Positions 42,528 through 52,800 of a DNA stretch of 64,000 nucleotides are shown here, piece after piece. Both the position numbers and the translations under genes were made by a program. The notes beneath the pieces are model-generated. The model was given only the letters and a program-made list of their open reading frames with translations. It did not search any database and was not told where the DNA came from. Origin of the DNA: Litorivicinus sp965656605 (lineage in GTDB: Bacteria > Pseudomonadota > Gammaproteobacteria > Pseudomonadales > Litorivicinaceae); contig CBFHLC010000002.1 of assembly GCA_965656605.1 (NCBI GenBank), positions 35,145 through 99,144 on the forward strand. Reading direction: 5' to 3'. Each line of letters begins with the position of its first letter. Position 1 is the first letter of the stretch.

Positions 42528-43240
42528 TACTGCAAGGGCTGTATCGCTACCCGCTTAAATCCGGTGCGGCTCAGTCGTTGGAGCAGGTCCAACTGAATGT
42601 ATTGGGCTTGCGGGGCGATCGCAGCTGGGTGCTGACCGATCCACAGGGCCGATTTGTGACAGCGCGGGACTACCCCCAGCTGAGTATGGTGCACAGCCAA
42701 GGCTCACGATTCTTTTTCGTCGACTCGCTTAGCCCGGTGGCGCAAGTTGACGCGCTGGGCGATGTATCTATCTGGACGCGTGAGCAACCCGCCAAGCGCG
42801 CAGCGGACGACATCAATGCGTGGTTCAGTCAGATCGTGCACGCCCCGGTGGTGCTGTGGCATTTGTCCGGTCAGGACGCCCAACATTTTGGCGATTCCAA
42901 TCCCGTGATGGTGCTGTTCCAGTCAACGGTGGATGCAATGACCCAGGCATTGGGCGGGGAATTTCCCGCGTTGCAATTTCGTCCTAATCTGTTGCTGTCC
43001 GGCGCTCCGGCGTTTTCCGAGGGTACGCAGGATACGCTTCAGATCGGGCAGGTGACCCTAAAAGCCATCGAGCCCTGCACCCGTTGCAAGATGATCAATC
43101 TGCCGCCGGAATTGGATCATTACCCAATGCCGATGCAGGTCGCCCCAGCGTTACGGCGCTTGAGTCCTGATTTCGTGGCCGGACACCATTATCAAGTAAT
43201 CCAGTCCGGCTCGCTGGCCCTAGGTGATGCCTGTTCGTGA
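42524..43240 (+). CDS. MOSC-domain protein (YcbX-like)
   Basis: 238 residues from GTG overlapping ribE. The MOSC N-terminal beta-barrel (LQGLYRYPLKSGAAQSL...LGLRGDRSWVLTDPQGRFVTAR) and MOSC domain with the conserved Cys in EPCTRCKMIN fit molybdenum-cofactor-using proteins of the mARC/YcbX type, which reduce N-hydroxylated compounds. YcbX of E. coli also has a C-terminal ferredoxin domain; this protein stops before it, so a separate electron donor would be needed. Confidence 0.85.
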   Translation: MILQGLYRYPLKSGAAQSLEQVQLNVLGLRGDRSWVLTDPQGRFVTARDYPQLSMVHSQGSRFFFVDSLSPVAQVDALGDVSIWTREQPAKRAADDINAWFSQIVHAPVVLWHLSGQDAQHFGDSNPVMVLFQSTVDAMTQALGGEFPALQFRPNLLLSGAPAFSEGTQDTLQIGQVTLKAIEPCTRCKMINLPPELDHYPMPMQVAPALRRLSPDFVAGHHYQVIQSGSLALGDACS

Positions 43241-44202
43241 GTTGGCAACAAGAGATGGGCGAGGGCTTTGCTGATTCAGCTGAGCTCTTAACACACTTAG
43301 GTCTGGATCCGGCCTTGGCCGATTCGGATGCTCAGCGCAGTTTTGCCACCCGGGTGCCTAGGCATTTTGTGTCCTTGATGAACAGCGATCTGAGCGATCC
43401 GCTATTACGTCAGGTGTGGGCACACAGCGACGAGAACTTAACAGCACCTGGCTTTAGTGACGATCCGCTACAAGAGCAAAGTGCGCCGGCCCCTGGGGTT
43501 TTGCATAAATACGCCAGCCGGGTGTTGCTAATTTTGCGTGGCGGGTGTGCCGTGAATTGCCGCTACTGCTTTCGCCGTGCCTTCCCCTATCAGCAGCTGA
43601 CCTTGTCGCGACGCGATCAGCAGCAGGCGCTGGATTACATCGCAGCAGACCCGCGTATCAACGAGGTGATTCTATCCGGCGGCGATCCACTGATGGCCGA
43701 TGACGCGGCGCTGTCTGATCTGATCCAGTCCCTGGCACACATTCCTCATCTGATTCGGGTTCGGATCCACACGCGACTGCCGGTGGTCCTGCCGAATCGG
43801 TTAACCCCAGAGCTATTCACAGCACTGACCCAGACGCGTCTGCGCCCGGTGTTGTCGTTGCACAGCAATCACGCCAACGAGATTTCACCGCAACTGATCG
43901 ACAAGCTGGCGCCCTTTGTCCAGGCGATGCCGGTTCTGAATCAAAGCGTTCTGCTGAGAGGAGTGAATGATGATGCCGGTGTGCTGGCACAGCTAAGCGA
44001 GCGCCTATTTCAAGCCCGCATCACTCCCTATTACTTGTTCCTGTTGGATCGGGTGAATGGTGCGGTGCACTTTGAAGTCGACGAGGAGGCGGGCTATGCG
44101 GTATACCGTGATTTGCAAGCTCGCTTGCCGGGCTTTTTGGTTCCAAAATTGGCACGGGAAATACCCGATCGCCCCTCAAAAACGTTGGTTGTTAAACAGT
44201 GA
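43237..44202 (+). CDS. epmB: EF-P beta-lysylation protein EpmB (lysine 2,3-aminomutase family)
   Basis: 321 residues from GTG. Radical SAM cysteines in RGGCAVNCRYCFRR, then VILSGGDPLMADD, RVRIHTRLPVVLP, and PYYLFLLDRVNGAVHFEV of the KamA-like PLP fold. It converts lysine to (R)-beta-lysine for modification of elongation factor P by EpmA. The efp and epmA genes are not in the window. Confidence 0.93.
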   Translation: MSWQQEMGEGFADSAELLTHLGLDPALADSDAQRSFATRVPRHFVSLMNSDLSDPLLRQVWAHSDENLTAPGFSDDPLQEQSAPAPGVLHKYASRVLLILRGGCAVNCRYCFRRAFPYQQLTLSRRDQQQALDYIAADPRINEVILSGGDPLMADDAALSDLIQSLAHIPHLIRVRIHTRLPVVLPNRLTPELFTALTQTRLRPVLSLHSNHANEISPQLIDKLAPFVQAMPVLNQSVLLRGVNDDAGVLAQLSERLFQARITPYYLFLLDRVNGAVHFEVDEEAGYAVYRDLQARLPGFLVPKLAREIPDRPSKTLVVKQ

Positions 44203-45764
44203 TAGATCCCATTACGTTACTTAGTCTTTGGTTGGCAGGCGCACTGGCGCTGGGCACCTTGGCTCGCACGATTGGATTGCCGCCCTTGGTTGGCTTTTTG
44301 TGTGCCGGGGTAATTGGCGTGCAGTTTGGCGCTCCAACGCCGGATTCGGCGTTCGAATTTATGGCGCATCTGGGGGTCGAGCTGCTGCTGTTTACGATTG
44401 GCTTAAAAATCCGTCTGTCCGAGCTTCTAAAGCCCTTGATTCTAAGCGCGGGCCTGTCGCAGTTGGGTTTGTTTGGTCTGGTGCTGATGCCACTGGTGTT
44501 GTGGTTTCAACCGGACAATCCGGTGGCCTACGCGTTGGCGATCGGCCTGGCCTTCTCATCCACCGTGATGGCGGCGAAATCCTTAGAGGCGCGCCGTGAA
44601 ATTCGAGCCTTTCACGGACGCCTAACCATCGGGATCTTGGTTTTGCAGGACATTGTTGCGGTCATTTTGTTGGGGCTGATGGCCGGCACTGCACCCAGTA
44701 TCTGGGCGCTGGGTTTGCTGGCGCTGCCGCTGGCGCGCCCGATTTTGTACCGTCTGTTGGATGCGCTGGGCAATGGTGAACTACAAGTTATCGGCGGCGC
44801 AGTATTGTCGCTGGTGATCGGGGCTGGGCTGTTCAAAGCCGTGGGGTTATCTGGCGAGCTTGGGGCTTTGGTCATGGGTACGCTGTTGGCGGGGCATCCC
44901 AAGGCCAAGCAGTTGGCGGATAACCTTTGGAGTTTCCGCGAATTGACCCTGGTCGGCTTCTTTTTGATGGTCGGCACGCAGGTCAATTTGGACATGCAGG
45001 TGGCTATTTTGGTGGCCGGCCTGATGCTGTTGCTACCGCTTAAAGGGCTGTTATGGCTGTGGATTTTGACCCGCACCAAGCTGCGCGGTTACACCAGTTT
45101 TCTGGCCGCAGCCAACCTGTTTACCTACTCAGAATTCGCGCTGATTGTGGCCAGTGGCGCCTTTGCTGCCGGTCTGATTGATGAGCGTTGGCTGGGGGCG
45201 ATGGCGTTGGCCGTGGTGCTCAGCTTTATTGTATCGGCACCTTTGTCCACTCGGGTTCACAGCCTATTTGATCGGTTCGAGAAACTCGCCTGCCGACTCG
45301 AGCGCAGCGAGCGTCATCCTGACGATCAGCCGTTGTCGGTTGGCTCGGCCAATGTGTTGGTCATGGGAATGGGGCGGGTTGGCACCGGTGCCTATGAGTT
45401 TCTGCGCGAGCGAGGCATTCAAGTCACCGGTCTGGACGCTGATCCCACCAAGATTGGGCCGCATCTGGCGGCCGGCCGGGACGTACTGTTTGCGGATGCG
45501 GACGATCCTGCTTTATGGCGTGGGCTATCACTGCAGGGGGTCGACATGATCTTGCTGGCGATGCCAGATCCGGGGGCCCAAACCCATGTGGTCTCTCAGC
45601 TACGTAATATGGGATTCGCCGGTCGTATTGTGTCCGGTGTACGTCGAACCGATGCGATTGAGCCGACCAAACAGGCCGGTGCAGACCAAGTGTTCGATAT
45701 TGCCGATGCGGCCGGGGTGGGCCTGGGCGAGCGTGCCTTGGAATGTTTGGGCAGCGCATCGTGA
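44199..45764 (+). CDS. Kef-type monovalent cation:proton antiporter with TrkA-N domain
   Basis: 521 residues from GTG. About 12 membrane segments form a Na+/H+-exchanger-like domain (residues 5-375: LPPLVGFLCAGVIGVQFG, GVELLLFTIGLKIRLSELL, FSSTVMAAKSLEARREIR). A cytosolic RCK_N domain follows (NVLVMGMGRVGTGAYEFL...GLDADPTKIG). It resembles YbaL/KefB-type K+ efflux systems. The C-terminal part after the NAD-binding fold is short. The ion specificity is not settled. Confidence 0.88.
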   Translation: MIDPITLLSLWLAGALALGTLARTIGLPPLVGFLCAGVIGVQFGAPTPDSAFEFMAHLGVELLLFTIGLKIRLSELLKPLILSAGLSQLGLFGLVLMPLVLWFQPDNPVAYALAIGLAFSSTVMAAKSLEARREIRAFHGRLTIGILVLQDIVAVILLGLMAGTAPSIWALGLLALPLARPILYRLLDALGNGELQVIGGAVLSLVIGAGLFKAVGLSGELGALVMGTLLAGHPKAKQLADNLWSFRELTLVGFFLMVGTQVNLDMQVAILVAGLMLLLPLKGLLWLWILTRTKLRGYTSFLAAANLFTYSEFALIVASGAFAAGLIDERWLGAMALAVVLSFIVSAPLSTRVHSLFDRFEKLACRLERSERHPDDQPLSVGSANVLVMGMGRVGTGAYEFLRERGIQVTGLDADPTKIGPHLAAGRDVLFADADDPALWRGLSLQGVDMILLAMPDPGAQTHVVSQLRNMGFAGRIVSGVRRTDAIEPTKQAGADQVFDIADAAGVGLGERALECLGSAS

Positions 45765-46615
45765 CCCGCGCATGGGTGTTGTTGGTTATTCTGGCTTTGA
45801 TGTGGGGCTCCAGCTTTGGCGCGATGTCCCAAGCGTTGTCGGGTTTTGGCCCCTTGGGCATTACTGCTGCCCGGTTGGTGCTGGCCGCACTGGTGTTGTT
45901 GGTAGTGGCGTTCATCATGCAGGTGGGTTGGCCGTTGAAGCAGGCGTGGTGGCAGTACGCGGGTATCGCTTTTTTGGGTAACAGCTTGCCGTTTGGCTTG
46001 ATTGCGTGGGGTCAGTTGAGTGTGTCCTCGGCGGTGGCGGGGGCCATCATGGGCACGATGCCGATTGTAACCGCAGCCATCGCGATGGGCTTTGGCATCG
46101 ATCGCCTGAACAGTCGGCAATGGATGGGTTTGGTGGTGGGCTTTATCGGGCTCGTTGTTTTAGCCAGTGGCCAATCCAAGTTCTCGGGCTCTCTGGTTGG
46201 GACCGCAGCGGTGTTTGCAGCGGTTATCTGTTATGCGCTCAGTACGATCATCGCCAAAAAGGGTCCGGATAAAAATGCCATTCGGGCCGGCTTTGCCACT
46301 ACCGCGTTTGCTGGTCTTTTTAGCCTGGTGGCCTGGGGAATGATGGGTCAGAGCTTACCGCCTTTGAGTGACCCCAGTTGGGCTTACATTGTTTATTTAG
46401 GGGTCTTTCCCTCGGCACTAGCCACCGTATGCTATTTCACCGTGATCCGGATTGCCGGGCCGGTATTTCTAAGTCAGGTGAATTACATGGTCCCGGTGAT
46501 GGCCTTCGGGGTAGGCGTGATTTTCCTGCGCGAATCGGTTTTCGCTGAGCTGCCGATGGCGATTGGACTGATCCTGTTGGGTTTGTTCTTGGCCAGCCGC
46601 AAGGTCAAAGGCTAA
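45761..46615 (+). CDS. EamA/DMT-family transporter
   Basis: 284 residues taking GTG 45761, which overlaps the previous stop as GTGA like its neighbours; an in-frame ATG at 45743 would add six residues. Ten membrane segments in two EamA repeats: ALMWGSSFGAMSQAL...ITAARLVLAALVLLVV first, then KKGPDKNAIRAGFATTAF...YMVPVMAFGVGVIFLRE. An exporter of small metabolites or amino acids; substrate unknown. Tail-to-tail overlap with the J-protein gene. Confidence 0.87.
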   Translation: MTRAWVLLVILALMWGSSFGAMSQALSGFGPLGITAARLVLAALVLLVVAFIMQVGWPLKQAWWQYAGIAFLGNSLPFGLIAWGQLSVSSAVAGAIMGTMPIVTAAIAMGFGIDRLNSRQWMGLVVGFIGLVVLASGQSKFSGSLVGTAAVFAAVICYALSTIIAKKGPDKNAIRAGFATTAFAGLFSLVAWGMMGQSLPPLSDPSWAYIVYLGVFPSALATVCYFTVIRIAGPVFLSQVNYMVPVMAFGVGVIFLRESVFAELPMAIGLILLGLFLASRKVKG

Positions 46616-47070
46616 GACAGCAGCTTATCTCGGGCATTGTTTAGCTGACTGGCTAAAAAGTCGTTGCCACCTTTGTCTGGATGGACCTTGCCCATAAGCT
46701 TGCGATGGGCCGCACGGACTTCACTGGCCGAGGCATCCGGTGACACCCCCAAAATTTCGGCAGCCTGCTCGCGGGTCAAAGGTCCAGACTTGGCCGGAGA
46801 AGATTGGCCGCTCCCTTGGCCTTGGGCCGCTTGTCCCAAAAATCGTCGAATGCCCGGAATCATCATGAGCACCCCAATGATCCGTTGCATCATCGGCAAC
46901 GCGGCCGCGACCAGTGCAAATAGGGCATGCAGCTTGCCGGTCAATACCAGCCACAAGATTAAAACAGCCCCACCCATCAGCAAGATCTGCTTGCGATAGT
47001 TTGCAAAGACACGGGTGCGTGTGACTAAAAACCCCAGCACCAATAGCGCGATTAAAACGAACGGACTCAC
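46612..47070 (-). CDS. Membrane-anchored J-domain protein (type III DnaJ-like)
   Basis: 152 residues from GTG 47070. Two membrane segments (FVLIALLVLGFLV and ILLMGGAVLILWLVLTGKLHALFALVAAALPM) precede a C-terminal minimal J domain: LTREQAAEILGVSPDASASEVRAAHRKLMGKVHPDKGGND with the HPD motif. The layout resembles DjlA-like/Pam18-like proteins that recruit DnaK to the membrane. The partner process is unknown. Confidence 0.85.
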   Translation of the reverse strand: MSPFVLIALLVLGFLVTRTRVFANYRKQILLMGGAVLILWLVLTGKLHALFALVAAALPMMQRIIGVLMMIPGIRRFLGQAAQGQGSGQSSPAKSGPLTREQAAEILGVSPDASASEVRAAHRKLMGKVHPDKGGNDFLASQLNNARDKLLS

Positions 47071-47202
47071 AAGCTCTCCTTTGTTGAGTCTGCAAGCTTA
47101 CCAGCAGGGTGTACCAGAGTCTTAGACCTGCCTGCGGTTCAGCTCCTGCCGACTATATTTCTAGCATTACCCGAAAAGGGTTCGACAGTTATGTGGCGGT
47201 AA

Positions 47203-47730
47203 ATGCGGTATTCGCAAGGTTTTACTCTGGTTGAGTTGTTAGTCGTGATTGGCGTGGCAGGTATCCTTTTGTCGATCGCTGTGCCTTCGTTTGCGCCCTT
47301 TATGGGGGATCAGGCGGCTCGCGGTGTGGCTCAGCATTTGATGAGTGACATGGTTTACGCCCGGGGCGAAGCGGCTCGCCACAACCGCCGAGTGCAGCTA
47401 ACGCCGATATCCGGGGATTGGGAAAATGGCTGGCAGGTAACCCGAGTCGATGACGGCATGGTGTTACGCACTCAATCCGCCGTGCCAGACGATATCAGCG
47501 TCTGCATTGCCAGCGCAGCGCTGGCCGGATCGATCCAGTTTCGCTCGGATGGCCGTCTGGCGCGCGATTTCGGGGGTGGCACTGACTCTTTATTGGTGGG
47601 CTGGTTGGGCGAGTCTGGTGATGCGGACAATCGAGTGCGGCGGATTCGAATCAATATGGCGGGCCGCCCGGTGATTGACCCGCAGCCGGTAGGCAGTGCC
47701 TTTGTCGATGACGGGGGCAACGCATGTTAA
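47203..47730 (+). CDS. fimT: Type IV pilus minor pseudopilin, GspH/FimT family
   Basis: 175 residues. Prepilin leader MRYSQG cut before FTLVELLVVIGVAGILLSIAVPSF (Glu5 present), then a GspH-type body (AARGVAQHLMSDMVYARGEAARHNRRVQL). First gene of fimT-pilV-pilW-pilX-pilY1. TATATT at 47154-47159 may be its -10. The C-terminus contains no recognised function beyond the fold. Confidence 0.88.
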   Translation: MRYSQGFTLVELLVVIGVAGILLSIAVPSFAPFMGDQAARGVAQHLMSDMVYARGEAARHNRRVQLTPISGDWENGWQVTRVDDGMVLRTQSAVPDDISVCIASAALAGSIQFRSDGRLARDFGGGTDSLLVGWLGESGDADNRVRRIRINMAGRPVIDPQPVGSAFVDDGGNAC

Positions 47731-48323
47731 GCCGCGGCTTCTCGTTAATCGAAGTGCTGGTCGCTTTGATGATTTTGGGGTTGGGCATGTTAGGCATTGT
47801 GGCCTTGTCGATGCATGGCCAGCGCGCCTATGTTGAAAGCACACAACGCAGCGAGGCGGTGCGTTACGTTGAAGAAATGGCCGATCGTATTCGAGCCAAT
47901 ACGCAGGTGGCGCTGGATCCTACCTTTATTCGGTTTTACGTAGACCCAGCGGGATCTGCGACGCCGGATCTGCTGGGTGATGGAAGCGAGTTTGACGATG
48001 TGCTGGGTGCGTCGCCGACTGGAGTGAATTGCAACACGGCGGTTTGTACGCCGCAGCAACTGGCTCAATTTGATCGGGCCTGGTGGGATGGACTGCTGTC
48101 GGGTCAGATCTCGCAGGTGGGTCTGCTCGGTGCGGTCGGGTGTATTACGCAGGTGGCCGGGGCCGTGCCTAGGGCTCGCGTCAGCGTGGCATGGCAAGGC
48201 ATGCGCGAGACTACAGACAGCGGTGGCGCCAATGGGCCTTTTGCGGCGATTACGTGTGGGGATGCTGCCTTTGCTGGGGATCTGGCATCTCGCCGATTGG
48301 TTACGCTCGAGGTCGCGCTATGA
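47724..48323 (+). CDS. pilV: Type IV pilus modification protein PilV
   Basis: 199 residues. Leader MLSRG before FSLIEVLVALMILGLGMLG, then AYVESTQRSEAVRYVEEMADRIRAN, the PilV signature. A minor pilin that, with PilW, PilX and FimT, primes pilus assembly and carries PilY1 to the tip. Overlaps fimT by 7 bp and pilW by 4 bp. Confidence 0.9.
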   Translation: MLSRGFSLIEVLVALMILGLGMLGIVALSMHGQRAYVESTQRSEAVRYVEEMADRIRANTQVALDPTFIRFYVDPAGSATPDLLGDGSEFDDVLGASPTGVNCNTAVCTPQQLAQFDRAWWDGLLSGQISQVGLLGAVGCITQVAGAVPRARVSVAWQGMRETTDSGGANGPFAAITCGDAAFAGDLASRRLVTLEVAL

Positions 48324-49402
48324 GGCAGCGCGGTTTATCCCTGATCGAATTGATGATTTCGCTGTTACTGGGATCGCTGATTATTTTGGCGGCGTTAACC
48401 ATGCTCAGCAGTCAAAGCTCGCAGTTGCGCGATCAGACGCAAAAAACCACCTTGCAGGAAAGCGGCCGAATCAGCTTGGACATTCTAGGGGCCCATATCC
48501 GTTTAGCTGGCTTCTACGGCACCATGGACGAGGGTGATGGCCTGATTAACTTCGCCTCTACCGGCTTAGCCTCAGGCACTGGATGCACCGGGTTAATTAC
48601 CAACCCCGGTGGCGTGATTCAAACGCCAATAGCCGCTGCAGCCGGCACCAACGATGCAATGGGGCTGGTTGCGCGTCGTTTTGCCACCGTGCTCGAAGCG
48701 ACGGGAACCTATGACTGTATCGATGCCGCCAACATCGACGTGAACTCCCCAGTGCTTGAAATTCACAGTGTGGATGGGGTGCCTGTGATTCCTGCGACCG
48801 GCTCATCCCCGCCCAATGATGGTTACTACGTTCAGGCCAGCCCCGGGGGCGGACAGCTGTTCTTTGGCTTTACCGATTACGATGCGCTGGCCGCCTCCTT
48901 TCAGGATCGCGTGTACGCCGATGGCGTGACGCCGGTCGAGGTGATGCGCTGGCAGCCGGCGATCTACTACGTCAAACCGTGCAATCTGGTGAACGCAAAC
49001 TGCACTGGCACCGGTGGCTTGCCCACGCTAGTACGTCAGCGTGTGGTCGTTCCCAGCGCCGGTGCGGCGCCCAGGGTCATGGAAGAGCCGCTGATCGAAG
49101 GGGTCGAGCGCATCGAATATACCTTTGGCATTGGCACAGATGGTCAGCTAGAGCGCTTTGTTGCCGTGAACGATCCGTTACTGCTGACCAACAGTGCCGG
49201 TGATTGGGCCAACGTGCTGGCGGTTCGAGTGGCGGTGGTTGTGCGCGAGAGTGGAAACCACAGCGGCGCAGCGGCGCTGGCAAACACCGTAACCTTGCCC
49301 TCTGGGACGGTATGGAATTGCACTCAATCCACCGTGGGGGCCTGTGACAGTCATCGCAGTCTGTACACCGCCACCTTCAACATACGGAACCGTTTGCTAT
49401 GA
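48320..49402 (+). CDS. pilW: Type IV pilus minor pilin PilW
   Basis: 360 residues from ATG 48320 (ATGA overlap); a longer frame upstream reads through pilV. Leader MRQRG before LSLIELMISLLLGSLIILAAL, then a long PilW body (QKTTLQESGRISLDILGAHIRLAGFYG, later EEPLIEGVERIEYTFGIGTDG). Cys residues at the C-terminal third (KPCNLVNANCTG, WNCTQSTVGACD) probably form disulfides. Confidence 0.9.
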   Translation: MRQRGLSLIELMISLLLGSLIILAALTMLSSQSSQLRDQTQKTTLQESGRISLDILGAHIRLAGFYGTMDEGDGLINFASTGLASGTGCTGLITNPGGVIQTPIAAAAGTNDAMGLVARRFATVLEATGTYDCIDAANIDVNSPVLEIHSVDGVPVIPATGSSPPNDGYYVQASPGGGQLFFGFTDYDALAASFQDRVYADGVTPVEVMRWQPAIYYVKPCNLVNANCTGTGGLPTLVRQRVVVPSAGAAPRVMEEPLIEGVERIEYTFGIGTDGQLERFVAVNDPLLLTNSAGDWANVLAVRVAVVVRESGNHSGAAALANTVTLPSGTVWNCTQSTVGACDSHRSLYTATFNIRNRLL

Positions 49403-49887
49403 GGCACTCACGTGGAAGCACCATGCTCATCACGCTGGTCGTGGTGGGCATCCTGAGTTTAATTGGTACCACCTTGGTGACCTCCTTTCGTACGGAGCTC
49501 TCGATCACTCAGGCCCGTCAATTTCTAAGTGAGGCTCGGGAAAACGCCGAGCAGGGCCTGCGCGCCTTTATGGACATCTCTAGCGATAGCGTTTTGCAGC
49601 CCGGTGTGGTGCAAGCGGATATGACCCTAGACAGCTTACCCACCGCCGCCTCTGCCACCTCGTCCGTGGCGCTGTTGCATACCGATGGCGCCAACGTGCG
49701 CCTGCAGGTGCGTGAGCTATTTTGCGGTGATGAGGGATCGACCGGAACCGGCAGCATGTTGGGTACCGGCGCCAAGCGCGTGTGGTTCAACATTGAATCC
49801 GACGTGCTGGATCCAGCTACTCAGGCGCGAGCTCAAATCAACCTAGGGGCGTCTCGAATTGCGCCACCCAATGCGTGTAATTATTGA
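49399..49887 (+). CDS. pilX: Type IV pilus assembly protein PilX
   Basis: 162 residues. Leader MRHSRG before STMLITLVVVGILSLIGTTLVTSF, without Glu5, as is common for PilX. The continuing helix FRTELSITQARQFLSEARENAEQGL is typical. Two Cys in the C-terminal half. Lies between pilW (4-bp overlap) and pilY1 (1-bp gap). Confidence 0.85.
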   Translation: MRHSRGSTMLITLVVVGILSLIGTTLVTSFRTELSITQARQFLSEARENAEQGLRAFMDISSDSVLQPGVVQADMTLDSLPTAASATSSVALLHTDGANVRLQVRELFCGDEGSTGTGSMLGTGAKRVWFNIESDVLDPATQARAQINLGASRIAPPNACNY

Positions 49888-49888
49888 T

Positions 49889-52800
49889 ATGAAGTCGTTG
49901 TTGACCTTTGTTTTTTCCTTTGTGATGACCAGTGCGATCTACTTGTCCGCGGGCATTTCAGCGCCGTCTTGGGCGCGCGACACGGACATTTACAGCCGCT
50001 CGGACAGTGCCCACAGCACCGATACGATCAAGCCGAACGTGCTGCTGGTGCTGGATAATTCGCAGTCCATGCTGGCCCCGGATGGCTGGAAAGAGTACCC
50101 CGGTGAGTACGACCCGAACGTTGAGTATTTGTGGAACTACAGCACCTCGTGGAATCCCTCGCAGCCGGTCTACAAAGTTCAGGAAATCGAGGTCGACAGT
50201 GCCACTTGGCAAGGCCAGATCGATACGCAAATTGGGGTTAACACCAACCCGATGGGCTTTATTGCCGATGGGGCCTGCGATGACAGCACTGGCGGGAGCG
50301 CGTCTGCCGGTGACATTGCCGAGGTGCAAGAACGCATGGCCGCAGGTGTCGATACCTGCTCGAATGCTGGTTTTAAAAGCTGGATCCTAGAGTGGACGCA
50401 GGGCAAAGAAGGCGTGGGTGCTGCGGAGGATTGGGATACCCGCGCCCAGTTGCGCAATTACGACCGTCGGGTCTTCCATTGGCTGCCTGCCGGCACCCCA
50501 GAGACGGATAAGCGCTTGGTGTCGCCCTCAATGAATACCTTTGAGGCGGATGATTTTGTCGATAATGGCATTCGCGCCCTGATCGACTTCGATGACAGCC
50601 ACCGTAGGGATTATAACTTATCGACTGATCGCAACCGATGCGTCGCCTCACGCCGGCATTTGAACGAGTCAGGGGTGTTAACGCCGGGAGTCTTCTTCTC
50701 GCAAGCAGAAATTGACGAGCTGAAATCAGGCGATGGGTTAGGCAAGTACCTAGGCAAGAAATGGCTGCGTTGGGATCGGTACTCAAACCCCAAGTTCCAA
50801 AACGAATTTCAGTATCCCGGAACCACCGGGTTTAACACCAGTTGGGACACCAAGTGGACCAACGGCCTGCGCGCGCCCAACGAAGATGGCTACATGGACA
50901 GTGACCGGATGCCGATTAGGGGTAAAACCGATGATGGCTATGCCAGCTGGGCTCCATTAAGGGCCGATGGCGGCGGTTGGCGCGGCATTAGTTTGCTGCG
51001 TAGATGGTCGAATGATTCGCCTAGCTCAACCAGCCCGTCAGACCGAAAAATCAACCGCTTGATGGAAAATCTGTACCCCGGCTTTGATATGGCGACGGAT
51101 CCAAGCGCCTACCAGCGCAGCTATCGCTGGTGGTGGTACGCCATGACCAATAACCAAGAATCGGTCCCCAATACCTCCGATGGCCAGTTTGACGTATCCA
51201 AATTCTGGGCTCCATGGGGATACGAGAGTCGGCTATCCAGCAAGCAAGTGGATCGTCCCAGCTGCGGGAATCCCAACAATTACAGTCGCAGCGAAGGGTG
51301 GCTAGGAACGTTCGTTGATTATGCCGGCAACAGTCATCGGTATTACGATGAAAGCGTTGCAACTCAGACCTGCGAGGGCGGCAATGCCAGCATCAGCGGC
51401 GGTTATTGTGATTTCCGCAATGGCAATGAGAACCGCTGGAAGACCTACAGCACCTGGAAATGGATCAACCGCAGCTACTTCACCAACGAGCAAGGCGAGG
51501 TGTTTGGCTACGGCGGTCAGTGTGTCTGGAACAATGGCACGACCGAGGCGGATGGCGCGGTTCGCGATCAAGCACGACTGGATTTGCTAGGTAATGGTCC
51601 AAGTGGCGTCAGCCAGCCTTACTGGGTCAAAAAAGACGACGAGGACAGCTATTGCCGGGCCGGTAACAACGAGCGGCAGTACTGCGAGGACATGGCTGGT
51701 GCTGACAATAATTGTCGTTTTAACCGTCAGTGTGTCGGTATCAGCACCGATACGATTGATTACTGGCGTCGTGTAAACGTGACCTGGCAGGCCTTCCACG
51801 ACTGCATCGGTGATGAGGATTCGCAGGGCTTGGATATGCATCCCAGGAACTGGAACTCTTGGAGTCCACGCTGGGCGAGTGAGGGGACGAGTAACTACTC
51901 GCGTACCATCGAGTCTCGTCTGGCCAATGATCCCAGTTTGCAGCTGGAGATTGGCTACGAGACGCGCACGGGGGCCGAGATCAAGGTCAAGCCACCGGCG
52001 ATCGACGTGTACAGCGCCAACTATTTGAACTGGAAGTTCGGCGTCAAAGGCCCCAACGGTCATCCGGTGGGTCGTATGACTCGCATGTCAGTGGCCAAAA
52101 AAGCGTTATCCGCGGTGATCGAGGAAAACGACGGTGTTCGGTTTGGCCTGATGGTCTTTAACAGCGCGGATAACCTGGGTAATGCAGACGGCGGTAAAGT
52201 GGTCTTTGGCGTGGCGGATATGACCGACGCGAACAAAGCGGCCTTGCTCGATACCATCGCCAAGGTAGAGGCCAACAGCTCAACACCACTGGCCGAGGCG
52301 ATGTACGAAGCCAAGCTGTACTTTGCCGGCGAAGCACCCTGGAAGGGCACCAGCGAGTCGGGCTATGACAGCTCGGTGGTGGCCGGCGGCAAGTACGTCA
52401 GCCCGATGTTTGACAACCCCAGCACCGCGGACCCTGCGCAGTGCCAAAAGAACTATTCGATACTGGTGACGGACGGCGATCCTGAATTCGACACGAATGC
52501 CAATACGCAGATCGCCAGTTTGAGCCACACGCAGGCCGGCGGAACGGTCATCTCGCCGAACCAAAATCTGGACACCAACAGTCCCCGTAGCGCAGTGCTC
52601 AGTCCAAATGAGTCCCCGCTAACCCAGTTCGCCGGGCGTATCGATACCACTCAGCCTTCGCCGGTGCCGGATTTGGCGCATAAGCGATTGGATAACGAGG
52701 ATCGATTCAGCTGGTTGGACGAGTTGACCTATTTCATGAAGAACGCGGATTTGATCGACACGACCTCGTGGGCCGGCCAGCAAAACGTGACCAACTTTGT

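Noticed and set aside
47136..47149. GG-N10-GC spacing upstream of fimT, like a sigma-54 promoter
   Set aside because: Only the GG and GC dinucleotides match; the flanking -24 and -12 bases do not, unlike the glnA promoter, and a TATATT lies just downstream.
49399..49887. PilX lacks the prepilin Glu5
   Set aside because: Absence of Glu5 is common in PilX-type minor pilins, so it is not an anomaly.
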